Of a stretch of DNA of 64,000 nucleotides, positions 40,068 to 48,783 are shown piece by piece. Location of the stretch: the NCBI GenBank assembly GCA_910575105.1, contig CAJTDK010000004.1:186001-250000 (forward strand), given 5' to 3'. This DNA comes from Lachnospiraceae bacterium. GTDB lineage: Bacteria; Bacillota; Clostridia; Lachnospirales; Lachnospiraceae. Position 1 is the stretch's first letter. Every line of letters begins with the position of its first letter. The notes under the pieces were generated by a model. It made no database searches. It worked only from the letters and a program-made list of their open reading frames with translations, and was not told the DNA's origin. The translations under genes and the position numbers were made by a program.

Positions 40068-41680
40068 GGCTGGCTTCTGACGGTCTCTTCGCTGAAGCAG
40101 ACACCGGAGGCTTCATACCAATGATATTCCCGAGAAAGGTTATGCGTCTTGTCCACCCATTTTTCCGGGCAGTCGGTATCCTCCCAGTCGGTGGGGATAA
40201 GGTGGTGGGATTGTGCGGAGGCGACGGTAAGGATCCGGCCAAGCTCTTCGTTTTCTGTGTCTGATAACAGCCCGGGCTTGGCGGATACGAACAGAGGCGT
40301 GCCGCTTTCGGCGAGAAGCTCTGCCCATTGGCGGTTGAACTTCCAGTCGATGGGGCCGTCGATCCCTACGCAGTCTGCGTCTACCTCGTAAAATTTCTTA
40401 TGCTGCGGGAGGCGGAAGGCAAGGGTGTTTATCCCCATGCGGCGGGTCCGTTCCCAGCATTTGCCGCTGGTATCGTCTCCGGTTCGGTTGATGTGCATGT
40501 AACCTGCGCCCAGGTGCCCGATGGTATTGCAGCCGAGAATCAGCGTGTCATATTCCTTGCACACTTCATATATTTTTTCATAGAAAAGCTTGACGACCTC
40601 GGCGCTTGTCAGGGATTCGTCGTAAAAATGCCATCCATTTCCCGTGATCAGCGGATTCATCTCGAAGCCCCATTTGCCGAACAGGTCGAAGGTGGAGAAA
40701 TCGTGCTTGATCAGCGTGTATCCCCATTCGCAGATCCGGCGTACGTCTGCGAGGATATAAGCTAAGGCGTCCGGGTGGGAGGGATCTAAGCATCCGTTGT
40801 GGGAAATGCGCCATTTTTCGGGGATAGAGCTGGCTTCGTTGAGCAGAAGGCGGACCCAGATGCCGGGGCGGGCGCCTTTATCGGCAAGTTTCCTGGCAAG
40901 TCCCTTCATGTCCGGAAATTTTTCATTGCCCTTTGTCCACGGGCCGCCGTTGTACCCGTTCAGGCAGTGCTGCTCCTGCCAGCAGTCGTCGATGACCATG
41001 TAGGGCTTGTTGGATGTCCCTTTGGTCAATTTTAAGATATAATCGCAGTCGGCGAGAATCTCCTCCCCGGAGCTGTCGCCGTAAGCGTAGTACCAGTTGT
41101 TGCTTCCGTATACCGGGTATTTGGGAAGGACAGGGTCTGTGCACATGATACCGCAGAATTCACTTGCTGCCTCGAAGGCGGTGCAGTCTTCCATGCGCGC
41201 TGCAACGACTTCGGCGGCTTTCAGGGTTCGCCCGTTTAACTTCACGCCGTTCCCGCCGCATCTTACATCCATGAACAGCGTGATGCCGGAGGAATCTGTC
41301 TGCCAGAAGCACATGGCCGAGGGGCGTACCTTAACGCCGCAGCAGAAGATATACTGGGCTCCTGCAGCGCAGAAGTACCAGGGCATGAACCGGTTGGCGC
41401 TCATTCCCCGCCATTCCAGGTCTCCGTATCCGCGTTCCCACGCATCACCCAGGAAGCGTACGTTGTCCGGCCACTCGGCCTTCCAGCGAAGCTTCAGCCA
41501 GCGGACGGGAGTATGCCCGGCGGTTACAGAGACGGTGAGCTGCCCGTTTTCCTGTGCGAATCCGGCCTTTACGTCGCCGACGGCTGTCTGGCAGCCGGGG
41601 GAGCTGATCTCGGTGGCGCCGTTGTCTGTACATAGGGTAAGATAAGCCGGAATTCCTAAATGTTCAATTGTTTTTTTCAT
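40046..41680 (-). CDS. GH36-like alpha-galactosidase
   Basis: A 544-residue glycosidase of clan GH-D without signal peptide. N-terminal 180 residues are a beta domain; the TIM barrel has YMVIDDCWQ (231-235 region), the nucleophile Asp327 in LIKHDFSTFDLFG and the acid/base candidate in RTGDDTSGKCW. Low similarity to classical GH36 (about 720 residues) means the substrate may differ from raffinose-type sugars. The start at 41680 has AAAGGAAC. The gene converges with and overlaps the AraC gene; the two together look like a small sugar locus. Confidence 0.82.
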   Translation of the reverse strand: MKKTIEHLGIPAYLTLCTDNGATEISSPGCQTAVGDVKAGFAQENGQLTVSVTAGHTPVRWLKLRWKAEWPDNVRFLGDAWERGYGDLEWRGMSANRFMPWYFCAAGAQYIFCCGVKVRPSAMCFWQTDSSGITLFMDVRCGGNGVKLNGRTLKAAEVVAARMEDCTAFEAASEFCGIMCTDPVLPKYPVYGSNNWYYAYGDSSGEEILADCDYILKLTKGTSNKPYMVIDDCWQEQHCLNGYNGGPWTKGNEKFPDMKGLARKLADKGARPGIWVRLLLNEASSIPEKWRISHNGCLDPSHPDALAYILADVRRICEWGYTLIKHDFSTFDLFGKWGFEMNPLITGNGWHFYDESLTSAEVVKLFYEKIYEVCKEYDTLILGCNTIGHLGAGYMHINRTGDDTSGKCWERTRRMGINTLAFRLPQHKKFYEVDADCVGIDGPIDWKFNRQWAELLAESGTPLFVSAKPGLLSDTENEELGRILTVASAQSHHLIPTDWEDTDCPEKWVDKTHNLSREYHWYEASGVCFSEETVRSQPYLSIIE

Positions 41681-41886
41681 CACTGTATGTTCCTTTCTGC
41701 AGTCTTTATATTTGCATTTGTTCTGCACTGTTGTAACAGAGTATATCCTGCATCGCATAAAATTTCCATGACAGGATGAATTAAAAACATTGCAGGATGT
41801 CTTTAGTTATCGGCTGCGGGTATTGGGTAACTGTTCAGCCTGCGGCGTCATTGTTATGGTATCGGTTCAATCTGGTGATGTTTTCC

Positions 41887-41921
41887 TTGACAAATAGCTA
41901 TGTTGTGATACAATATAGCTA
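41887..41921 (+). promoter_or_regulatory. Promoter with a 27-bp interrupted palindrome
   Basis: TTGACA (41887-41892), 16-base spacer, TACAAT (41909-41914). Over it lies TAGCTAT (41895-41901)...ATAGCTA (41915-41921), with inner TTGT/ACAA halves; 22 of 27 positions are symmetric. The regulator that binds here is not encoded beside it. It reads towards the membrane protein at 42024. Confidence 0.6.
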
Positions 41922-42023
41922 AGAATATTGCAATGCAAGGTAGATGGAGGTTCTGCTGTCCGGCAGGGTATGGAAAGAGATAGAAAGTAAAATTGCGGAT
42001 TTCAGCAGAGAGGAGAATGGTCT

Positions 42024-42722
42024 ATGGGTATTTTCTACAACAATTATCAGAAACTGGTATCTGAAAATAATCAGGAACTGGCGAGGCTTTCGGAATCGAA
42101 CTGGGATATTTTAGGCAGGATGATGAAATACATGGAATCCTTCAGTATCTCTCGCTTTGAGCTGGAGGTGATCAAGAAGGATCTGATTGGTATGGCTGGG
42201 GAGGCACAGCTTGAGGAAAGTACTCTGCTGGACAGGATCGGCATGCCGGAGAAGGAGTTCTGCGACAGGCTGGTGGAAAACGCCGCGAAACGCAGCCCGC
42301 TGGAGCGGATGATTCCCATCATGCGCAATGTCCTGTTCCTCACATTTGGATTTTATACACTTGAATGGCTGATGGAGGGAATACCGGCTGATTTCGGTAT
42401 CACAAACCGGGTACTGCTTATCGCAGGCGTTCTTGCGGCTGTGGATCTGTTTGACATCCGTGCGAGGGGGCGGATCGTCTATCTGGGCAAGTGGAAGAGA
42501 GGACTTTTCAAGGGGATCATTATGCTGGCGTGGGTTGTGATGCTTAATACATGTATTATGTCGGGTCCAACCAGCCTTTTTCCGGGGATTATTCCGGAAA
42601 ACTTTCTGATTATGGGAAAGGGAATAGCGGTATTTGCAGTCCTTCTTATCCTCGCGCTGGCGCTGTTTTTCTGGAATAATTATTTCTGGGACAGATGCTC
42701 ACGGAGATACCAGTGGGAGTAG
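42024..42722 (+). CDS. Uncharacterised membrane protein with helical N-terminal domain
   Basis: I do not recognise the family with confidence. 232 residues: a soluble helical part (1-95, NNYQKLVSENNQELARLSESNWDILGRMMKYMESFSISRFELEVIKKDLIGM) of the kind found in DUF1048/DUF1700 proteins that go with PadR regulators, then about four membrane helices (102-120, 128-145, 163-182, 195-222). GAGAGGAG before the ATG. No PadR gene is beside it, but the promoter has a large palindrome, so the control gene may be elsewhere. Confidence 0.6.
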   Translation: MGIFYNNYQKLVSENNQELARLSESNWDILGRMMKYMESFSISRFELEVIKKDLIGMAGEAQLEESTLLDRIGMPEKEFCDRLVENAAKRSPLERMIPIMRNVLFLTFGFYTLEWLMEGIPADFGITNRVLLIAGVLAAVDLFDIRARGRIVYLGKWKRGLFKGIIMLAWVVMLNTCIMSGPTSLFPGIIPENFLIMGKGIAVFAVLLILALALFFWNNYFWDRCSRRYQWE

Positions 42723-42807
42723 GTGCTGGCGCCTGTTCTGGGATTTTCTTCTTGCGGCAAAGTTTGTGAGAAAATGTAATCGAAAAATTATTTATGTAAA
42801 AAAAGGG

Positions 42808-42836
42808 TTGACATAAAGAACGTTTGTTTGTATAAT
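42808..42836 (+). promoter_or_regulatory. Consensus promoter of the radical-SAM / helicase cassette
   Basis: Perfect TTGACA (42808-42813), 17-base spacer, perfect TATAAT (42831-42836). One LexA-type box lies in the spacer and a second just downstream, so a strong promoter is held by a repressor. Confidence 0.85.
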
Positions 42837-42858
42837 TGGATTATCGAACGAACGTTCT
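42817..42858. promoter_or_regulatory. Two LexA (SOS) boxes
   Basis: AGAACGTTTGTTTG (42817-42830) and CGAACGAACGTTCT (42845-42858). Both follow the Gram-positive LexA/DinR pattern CGAACRNRYGTTYG closely; the second contains a perfect GAAC-N4-GTTC. Start-to-start distance is 28 bases. One covers the promoter spacer, the other the transcript start region. Confidence 0.75.
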
Positions 42859-42987
42859 TTTGCGTTGACTAAAAGGAAAAACTAAATTCTATTTCTTTTG
42901 CGCCGCAGGAGCAGTGCGGTCAGGATGAGGATGGGAGTCCATCCGGGATTAGGACATGTTGGATCAGGTGTTTTGCGGAGGTGTGTG

Positions 42988-44313
42988 ATGAGGATTCAGG
43001 AAGAGATGTCTATATATGATAAACTGAATATTCTGACGGATGCGGCAAAGTATGATGTGGCGTGTACTTCCAGCGGTGTTTCCAGAAAGAACGATGGGAC
43101 TGGCATAGGCAACTGCAAGCTTTCCGGAATATGCCACAGCTTTTCGGCGGACGGCAGATGTATCTCGCTGTTAAAGATATTGTTCACGAATGAGTGCATT
43201 TATGACTGTAAATACTGCATCAACCGGCGGAGCAATGATGTGGTGCGTACCTCTTTTACTCCGGACGAGATCTGCACGCTGATGATGGAGTTTTACCGGA
43301 GGAATTATATTGAAGGACTGTTTTTGAGCTCCGGGGTGCTGAAAAGTCCGGATTATACGATGGAGCTGATCTATGCGGCCTTGTACAGATTAAGGACGAG
43401 ATACAATTTTCAAGGCTATATCCATGTGAAGGCCATCCCGGGAGCCAGCCAGGAGCTGATCCAGAGAGTGGGCTTTCTTACGGACCGGATGAGTGTCAAT
43501 CTGGAGCTTCCTACGGCGGAGAGCTTAAAGCTTCTTGCGCCCCATAAGACGAGGAAGAACATTCTGGCTCCTATGCGCCTTGTGCAGAACCGTATGGCGG
43601 AGAATAAGCAGGAGATCGTTGCTTACCGCAATTCTCCGAGATTTGTCCCGGCGGGGCAGAGCACCCAGATGATCATCGGAGCGACGCCGGAGACGGATTA
43701 TCAGATCATGCAGGTTACGGAATCCCTGTATCGGAAGTTTGAGTTAAAGAGAGTGTTTTACTCTGCATTTGTCCATGTGAATGAGGATTCGAACCTTCCG
43801 GCAAGGACGGATGGGGGACCGCCGCTTTTAAGGGAACACCGGCTCTATCAGGCGGACTGGCTGCTTCGGTATTATCATTTTCAGGCGGATGAGCTGTTGT
43901 CGGAGGAGAACCCGAATTTTAACGTGCTGTTCGACCCGAAGTGTAATTGGGCATTGAAGCACCTGGAGGAGTTCCCGGTGGAAGTGAACCGGGCGGATTA
44001 CAAAAAGCTTCTGCGTGTTCCGGGGATCGGCTACAAGTCGGCGGGGAGGATCGTCAGGGCAAGACGGCTTGGGAATCTGGATTTTCCGGATCTGAAAAAG
44101 ATCGGGGTAGTATTGAAGCGCGCCCTGTATTTTATTACCTGCAGCGGAAGGATGATGTACCCGACGAAGATCGAGGAGGATTACATCACCAGGAATCTTC
44201 TGAATGCCGGTGAGAAGCTTCCGCAGGAGGTGGTGAATATGGGCTACAGGCAGTTGTCTTTGTTCGATGACGTAAGGTTTGACGCGGATAAGGTGATGCA
44301 GGTTAAGGGATAA
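42988..44313 (+). CDS. Putative DNA modification/repair radical SAM protein (TIGR03916 type)
   Basis: A 441-residue radical-SAM enzyme. The 4Fe-4S motif is CX3CX2C: Cys70, Cys74, Cys77 (NECIYDCKYCINRRSND). The next conserved parts are GLFLSSGVLKSPDYTMELIY and GYIHVKAIPGA; near residues 340-360 lies a helix-hairpin-helix (LLRVPGIGYKSAGRIVRAR), a non-specific DNA-binding motif. The family is known as rSAM_link_UDG; its reaction is not known. Start at 42988 with GGAGG; a longer frame at 42898 has no such site. It is the first gene of an SOS-boxed set with the TIGR03915 gene and a nuclease-helicase. Confidence 0.88.
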   Translation: MRIQEEMSIYDKLNILTDAAKYDVACTSSGVSRKNDGTGIGNCKLSGICHSFSADGRCISLLKILFTNECIYDCKYCINRRSNDVVRTSFTPDEICTLMMEFYRRNYIEGLFLSSGVLKSPDYTMELIYAALYRLRTRYNFQGYIHVKAIPGASQELIQRVGFLTDRMSVNLELPTAESLKLLAPHKTRKNILAPMRLVQNRMAENKQEIVAYRNSPRFVPAGQSTQMIIGATPETDYQIMQVTESLYRKFELKRVFYSAFVHVNEDSNLPARTDGGPPLLREHRLYQADWLLRYYHFQADELLSEENPNFNVLFDPKCNWALKHLEEFPVEVNRADYKKLLRVPGIGYKSAGRIVRARRLGNLDFPDLKKIGVVLKRALYFITCSGRMMYPTKIEEDYITRNLLNAGEKLPQEVVNMGYRQLSLFDDVRFDADKVMQVKG

Positions 44314-44381
44314 GAAGTATTGCGGGAGGATATGGTAGAATTTGCCATCGCATTAAGGTCAGGGGAGCGTGTTGAAGTGGT

Positions 44382-45164
44382 ATGAAAACGGTTTATGTAT
44401 GTACGGATTCGGTGACCGGTATATTTTCTGCCGTCCATGATGCGTGGAAGGCGCAGAAGACGGAGGAAGAGTGCGGGATTGCCCTGCGGGGCTTTATGGA
44501 GCAGCAGTTGTTCTGCGATTATGTCGAGGTGGAGGAGACGGAAGGGAAAGCGGCTGCCGTAGAGAACATGATACGCAAGCATATGGGACTTCTGGCTTAT
44601 CATGATCTCTATCAGGCTGCGTTGGCGGCGGACGCAGAAAAAGGGGACGCGGTTCTTGGTACGATGCTTGCGGCGAAGAAGTTAAAGGACAGCAAAAAGA
44701 TTATGGAGCACTTAAGCCATCCAAAGGTGGAGAAGGTGTTTGAACTGAGCCGGAGAGTCGGCAATGAGGCCCACTTTCATGTCGAGTTTATCCGGTTCAG
44801 GGAGCTTGAGAGCGGTATTTTGTATGCGCCGGTCACGCCGAAATGTCAGGTGCTTACCTGTATAGCACCTCATTTTGCAGATCGTTTTCCTCTGGAGAAC
44901 TGGATGATCCATGATAAGACTCACCGTGCTTTTGCCGTACACGAGGCGAGAAAAAAGTGGGTGCTTGTGCAGGAGGCTTACGGCGAGGCGCAAAAAGAGG
45001 AGTACGAGGAGCAGTTTAAGCGGATGTCGGAGAAAGAGATGGAATATGAGACGCTCTTTAAGAGCTTTTGCGAAACGATTGCCATTAAGGAAAGGGAGAA
45101 TCCGGTATGCCAGAGAGGGCATCTCCCGCTCTGGTACCGTCCGAACATGGTAGAGTTCTCGTAG
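44382..45164 (+). CDS. TIGR03915/DUF4130-type DNA repair protein
   Basis: A 260-residue protein with the pattern of the family that is found next to, or fused to, uracil-DNA glycosylase and paired with TIGR03916 radical-SAM enzymes: VYVCTDSVTGIFSAVHDAW at the start, HFHVEFIRFRELESGILYAPVTPKCQVLTCIAPHFADRFPLENWMIHDKTHRAFAVHE in the middle and PLWYRPNMVEF at the end. No membrane segment or known catalytic motif. It starts 68 bases after the radical-SAM gene and must share its promoter. The exact role in repair is not known; damage-induced action is inferred from the LexA boxes. Confidence 0.86.
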   Translation: MKTVYVCTDSVTGIFSAVHDAWKAQKTEEECGIALRGFMEQQLFCDYVEVEETEGKAAAVENMIRKHMGLLAYHDLYQAALAADAEKGDAVLGTMLAAKKLKDSKKIMEHLSHPKVEKVFELSRRVGNEAHFHVEFIRFRELESGILYAPVTPKCQVLTCIAPHFADRFPLENWMIHDKTHRAFAVHEARKKWVLVQEAYGEAQKEEYEEQFKRMSEKEMEYETLFKSFCETIAIKERENPVCQRGHLPLWYRPNMVEFS

Positions 45165-45253
45165 GAAATCTTTTGCGCTGCTTTCATCATGTTCTCACGC
45201 AAGGAGCTGTGTATGGATATTGACAGACGGCCGTATTATCTTTATCATATTTG

Positions 45254-47809
45254 ATGAATAAAGAATTGGACTTGCAGCAGCCGGTACAGGCAGGAAAGGC
45301 GGCAGCCGGGAGGCAGCGCGAGTCAGAGAAAGATGCAGGTATAATAGAGATGGAACAGCCTCTTGTAAAGATTTCCGTGCGTAATCTCGTGGAGTTTATT
45401 ATGCGCGGCGGAGATATTGATAACCGTATGGCAGGTGCAGATAAGGATACGATGCTTCTCGGAGGGAAGATGCACCGCAAGATCCAGAAGCGGATGGGCG
45501 CAGATTATCATGCGGAGGTGGCGCTGAAATACGAGCTGCAGTGCAAAGGCTTTATGCTTATCATTGAGGGCAGGGCAGACGGAGTTATAGAGACGCCGGA
45601 TGGGATCGTGATTGATGAGATCAAGGGTATCCTTAAGGAGCTGGATACGGTAAAGGAGCCTGTCCCTGTGCATCTTGCCCAAGCAAAGTGCTATGCCTTT
45701 ATCTATGCCGGGCAGCACCGTAAAGAGCAGATCGGTGTACAGATGACCTACTGCCATATGGAGACGGAGGACATCAGGCGGTTTCAGTATGTGTATGGAT
45801 TTGAGGAGCTTTCGGCCTGGTTTTTCGAGCTTGCCGGGAAATATGAAAAATGGGCGAGATATCAGATCCTATGGAAGGAAAAGCGGGATGCATCCATCAA
45901 AGCGTTGGAGTTCCCTTTTGGATACCGGGAAGGGCAGAGAGATCTGGTAGCTTCCGTATACAGGACGATTCTGCGCAGGAAGAAGCTCTTTATCCAGGCG
46001 CCGACCGGAGTGGGGAAGACGATGTCTGCCGTATTCCCTGCAGTGAAGGCAGTGGGGGAAGGGCTGGGAGATAAGATCTTTTACCTGACTGCCAAGACGA
46101 TCACGCGGACAGTTGCCTGGCAGGCTTTTGATATCTTAAAGGGGCAGGCGCTGCGGATGAAGATTCTTGTGCTGACTGCCAAGGATAAGATCTGCTTTTG
46201 CGAAGAGACCAACTGCAATCCGGATGGATGTCTCTATGCAAGAGGACATTATGACAGGGTGAATGATGCGGTTTATGAGCTTCTTACCACATCGGATGAG
46301 ATGAGCCGGGAGATTATCGAGGAGCAGGCAAAGAAGTGGCAGGTATGCCCTTATGAGATGAGCCTGGATGTCTCCAACTGGATCGACGCGGTTATCTGTG
46401 ACTATAATTATGTGTTTGATCCGCAGGCCCATCTTCGGAGATTTTTCGGGGAAGGGAATCAGGGGGAATATCTGTTTTTGATCGACGAGGCGCACAACCT
46501 GGTAGAGCGCGGGAGAGAGATGTACAGCGCCAGTATTTATAAAGAGGATTTCCTGAGGATAAAAAAGAGGGTAACAGGAAGGGATGTGAAGCTTACCAAA
46601 AGGCTTGACAACTGTAACCGCCAGCTTCTTGCCATGAAGCGTGAATGCGAGGATTACCGGATTTTGGACAGTGTATCCCATCTGTATCTGAAGCTGATGA
46701 ATCTGATGACAGAGCTGGAGCGGTTCCTGGAAGAGGAGAGAAAGAAGAAAAGCCCTGATGAAGAGATGAGAAAGGAAGTGCTGGATTTTTATTTTGATGT
46801 CCGCAGTTTTTTAAATATTCATGATAAACTGGATGAGAATTATATACTTTATTCGGAGATGGAGGGCAGCGGAAGGTTCAAGGTCCGTCTGTTCTGTGTG
46901 AATCCGTCAAAGAATCTGCAGGAATATCTGGATAAAGGGAACAGTACGGTATATTTTTCGGCCACCCTGCTTCCTATCCATTATTATAAGAAGCTGTTGA
47001 GCGCATCAAAGGATGACTATGCAGTCTATGCCGAGTCTCCCTTTAACACCAGAAAACGCCTTCTGCTTTTGGGGACGGATGTGAGTACGAAGTATTCGAG
47101 GCGCGGGGAGGAGGTGTACCGCAGATATGCGGAGTATCTTTTGGAAACGGCAGGTGCAAGGGCCGGGAATTATATCGCCTTCTTCCCTTCTTACAGATTT
47201 ATGGAGGAGGTATACGAGGCGTTTTTGGAGCTTTTGGATGCCGGGACGTCCGGGATATCCGGATCGGGAGATGCAGAGGAGGCGGCGGGCAGGGAAAAAG
47301 CGTGTGAAAGGCAGGATGGGAAGCTGGGGGTCTCTGTCGATTACGTCATGCAGTCCCAGTATATGACAGAGGAGGCTAGGGAGATTTTCCTTGAGAACTT
47401 CGAAGAGACAAGGGAGAACAGCCTGATGGGCTTCTGTGTGATGGGAGGGATATTTTCCGAGGGGATTGACCTGACCCAGGACAGGCTGATCGGCGCGGTG
47501 ATCATAGGGACGGGTCTTCCGCAGGTATGCAGGGAGCGGGAGCTTTTGAAGGCTTATTTTGATGGTCAGGGGCTTAGGGGATTTGATTATGCCTATCTTT
47601 ATCCGGGGATGAACAAGGTTCTGCAGTCGGCAGGAAGGGTTATCCGTACAGATGAGGACAGAGGAGTTATCCTGCTTCTTGACGAAAGGTTCAGGGACAG
47701 CAGGTGCAAAGAGGTGTTCCCCAGAGAATGGAAGGATGTAAAGCTGTGCCAGGTCAAGACTGCGGCAGGGCTGATCAGGGATTTCTGGGAGAAGGAAAGC
47801 AAAGAATGA
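45254..47809 (+). CDS. XPD/DinG-type Fe-S helicase with N-terminal PD-(D/E)XK nuclease-like domain
   Basis: An 851-residue protein. Residues about 35-200 look like a Cas4/PD-(D/E)XK nuclease domain (GRADGVIETPDGIVIDEIKG, with D...E-x-K). From about 215 it is a superfamily 2 Rad3/DinG helicase: Walker A FIQAPTGVGKTMSAVFP, FeS-type cysteines at about 314-327 and 365 (CFCEETNCNPDGC, QVCPYE), DEAH box LFLIDEAHNLVERG, and C-terminal motifs VYFSATLLP, GIDLTQDRL and QSAGRVIRTDEDRG. The start is uncertain: ATG 45254 has no ribosome site and ATG 45350 is an alternative. It follows the TIGR03915 gene by 89 bases, within the SOS cassette. Confidence 0.88.
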   Translation: MNKELDLQQPVQAGKAAAGRQRESEKDAGIIEMEQPLVKISVRNLVEFIMRGGDIDNRMAGADKDTMLLGGKMHRKIQKRMGADYHAEVALKYELQCKGFMLIIEGRADGVIETPDGIVIDEIKGILKELDTVKEPVPVHLAQAKCYAFIYAGQHRKEQIGVQMTYCHMETEDIRRFQYVYGFEELSAWFFELAGKYEKWARYQILWKEKRDASIKALEFPFGYREGQRDLVASVYRTILRRKKLFIQAPTGVGKTMSAVFPAVKAVGEGLGDKIFYLTAKTITRTVAWQAFDILKGQALRMKILVLTAKDKICFCEETNCNPDGCLYARGHYDRVNDAVYELLTTSDEMSREIIEEQAKKWQVCPYEMSLDVSNWIDAVICDYNYVFDPQAHLRRFFGEGNQGEYLFLIDEAHNLVERGREMYSASIYKEDFLRIKKRVTGRDVKLTKRLDNCNRQLLAMKRECEDYRILDSVSHLYLKLMNLMTELERFLEEERKKKSPDEEMRKEVLDFYFDVRSFLNIHDKLDENYILYSEMEGSGRFKVRLFCVNPSKNLQEYLDKGNSTVYFSATLLPIHYYKKLLSASKDDYAVYAESPFNTRKRLLLLGTDVSTKYSRRGEEVYRRYAEYLLETAGARAGNYIAFFPSYRFMEEVYEAFLELLDAGTSGISGSGDAEEAAGREKACERQDGKLGVSVDYVMQSQYMTEEAREIFLENFEETRENSLMGFCVMGGIFSEGIDLTQDRLIGAVIIGTGLPQVCRERELLKAYFDGQGLRGFDYAYLYPGMNKVLQSAGRVIRTDEDRGVILLLDERFRDSRCKEVFPREWKDVKLCQVKTAAGLIRDFWEKESKE

Positions 47810-47843
47810 TCAGAATATGTGTGGGGATGGGCAAAAGTCTGAT

Positions 47844-47888
47844 CAGGAGGTGTGTGCGCTGACCATAGACCAGCGCATACACCTCCTG
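47844..47888. terminator. Long inverted repeat after the helicase
   Basis: CAGGAGGTGTGTGCGCTG (47844-47861) pairs with CAGCGCATACACCTCCTG (47871-47888) with one G-U pair; loop of nine. It ends the SOS cassette and faces the convergent ABC permease. No T tract. Confidence 0.6.
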
Positions 47889-47952
47889 ACCGCTCCATGA
47901 CTCCATGACCCGTATCATGCAGAAGTTGATTTAGAATTGCTTTCGTATCATC

Positions 47953-48783
47953 TTAGATCAGATTGATCTTTTTGTTCATAATATAGTGTGTCATGATATA
48001 CAGGATAACAGAGGTTCCGGCCATCAGTATGGTGCTGGTCTTCATCACATCTATCATATAGGCGATAAAGTTAAAGTTATCCCCCTCTGATCCGGCAGTT
48101 ATTATCAGACGTGTCTCATTTCCGAAGAGAGCCATGACTACAAGGGACAGAACGGACAGTACGGTAGAGATGGCAAAGTAGGATACCACTGCTCCGAGCA
48201 CACGGTGGCTGGAAAAGAGCTGGCCGAGGGCGACGGAGGCATAGATCATGACTATGCTTGAAATTGAGCCCAGGCAGCTGAATAAGAACAGTACGGTAAG
48301 CGCGGAGGAAAAGGACAGGCCGGCATATTCTCCGGTAGCCCCGAATTCTCTTAATATCTCTGCTTTATGAGATGTCACTGCTGACTGGATATAGGGCGTA
48401 CATAGTACGAGGTAAGTGCACAGGTAGATGACAGACATATTGATAACGGCCCAGATGCTTCCGGCGATCGTTTTCGACAGCAGATGTGTGGCGTTGGTGA
48501 CCGGAAGTGTCCTGGTAAGGTATCCTTCGTCGGTAAACATATTCTTATAAAAGCGGATGCCTGCGAGCAGGTATGTTCCTGTGCTGAGGGCAGTGATGGT
48601 TGTAAAAAACAGGATAAAGAAAAGTATAAATATAAAGTCTACCTGCTTGCTTGAGGACTGCGGGTTGATCCTGCCGGTGACGAACAGTCTCATCAGTATG
48701 GATGCCAGCAGTGCGAAAATGTGCAGGAAAGGCAGAAAGTGGTTTAATGATTTCATGTCATATCTGATCAGTTTCTTTAACAT
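47953..48783 (-). CDS. ABC-2 type transporter permease
   Basis: A 276-residue membrane protein with about six helices, the first at residues 17-36 (FLPFLHIFALLASILMRLF). The pattern of the loop LLAGIRFYKNMFTDEGYLTRTLPVTNATHLLSKTIAG is typical of ABC-2 permeases paired with YtrA-type regulators. It is the third gene of the GntR-ATPase-permease set read on the minus strand and its ATG overlaps the ATPase stop. Cargo unknown. Confidence 0.83.
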   Translation of the reverse strand: MLKKLIRYDMKSLNHFLPFLHIFALLASILMRLFVTGRINPQSSSKQVDFIFILFFILFFTTITALSTGTYLLAGIRFYKNMFTDEGYLTRTLPVTNATHLLSKTIAGSIWAVINMSVIYLCTYLVLCTPYIQSAVTSHKAEILREFGATGEYAGLSFSSALTVLFLFSCLGSISSIVMIYASVALGQLFSSHRVLGAVVSYFAISTVLSVLSLVVMALFGNETRLIITAGSEGDNFNFIAYMIDVMKTSTILMAGTSVILYIMTHYIMNKKINLI

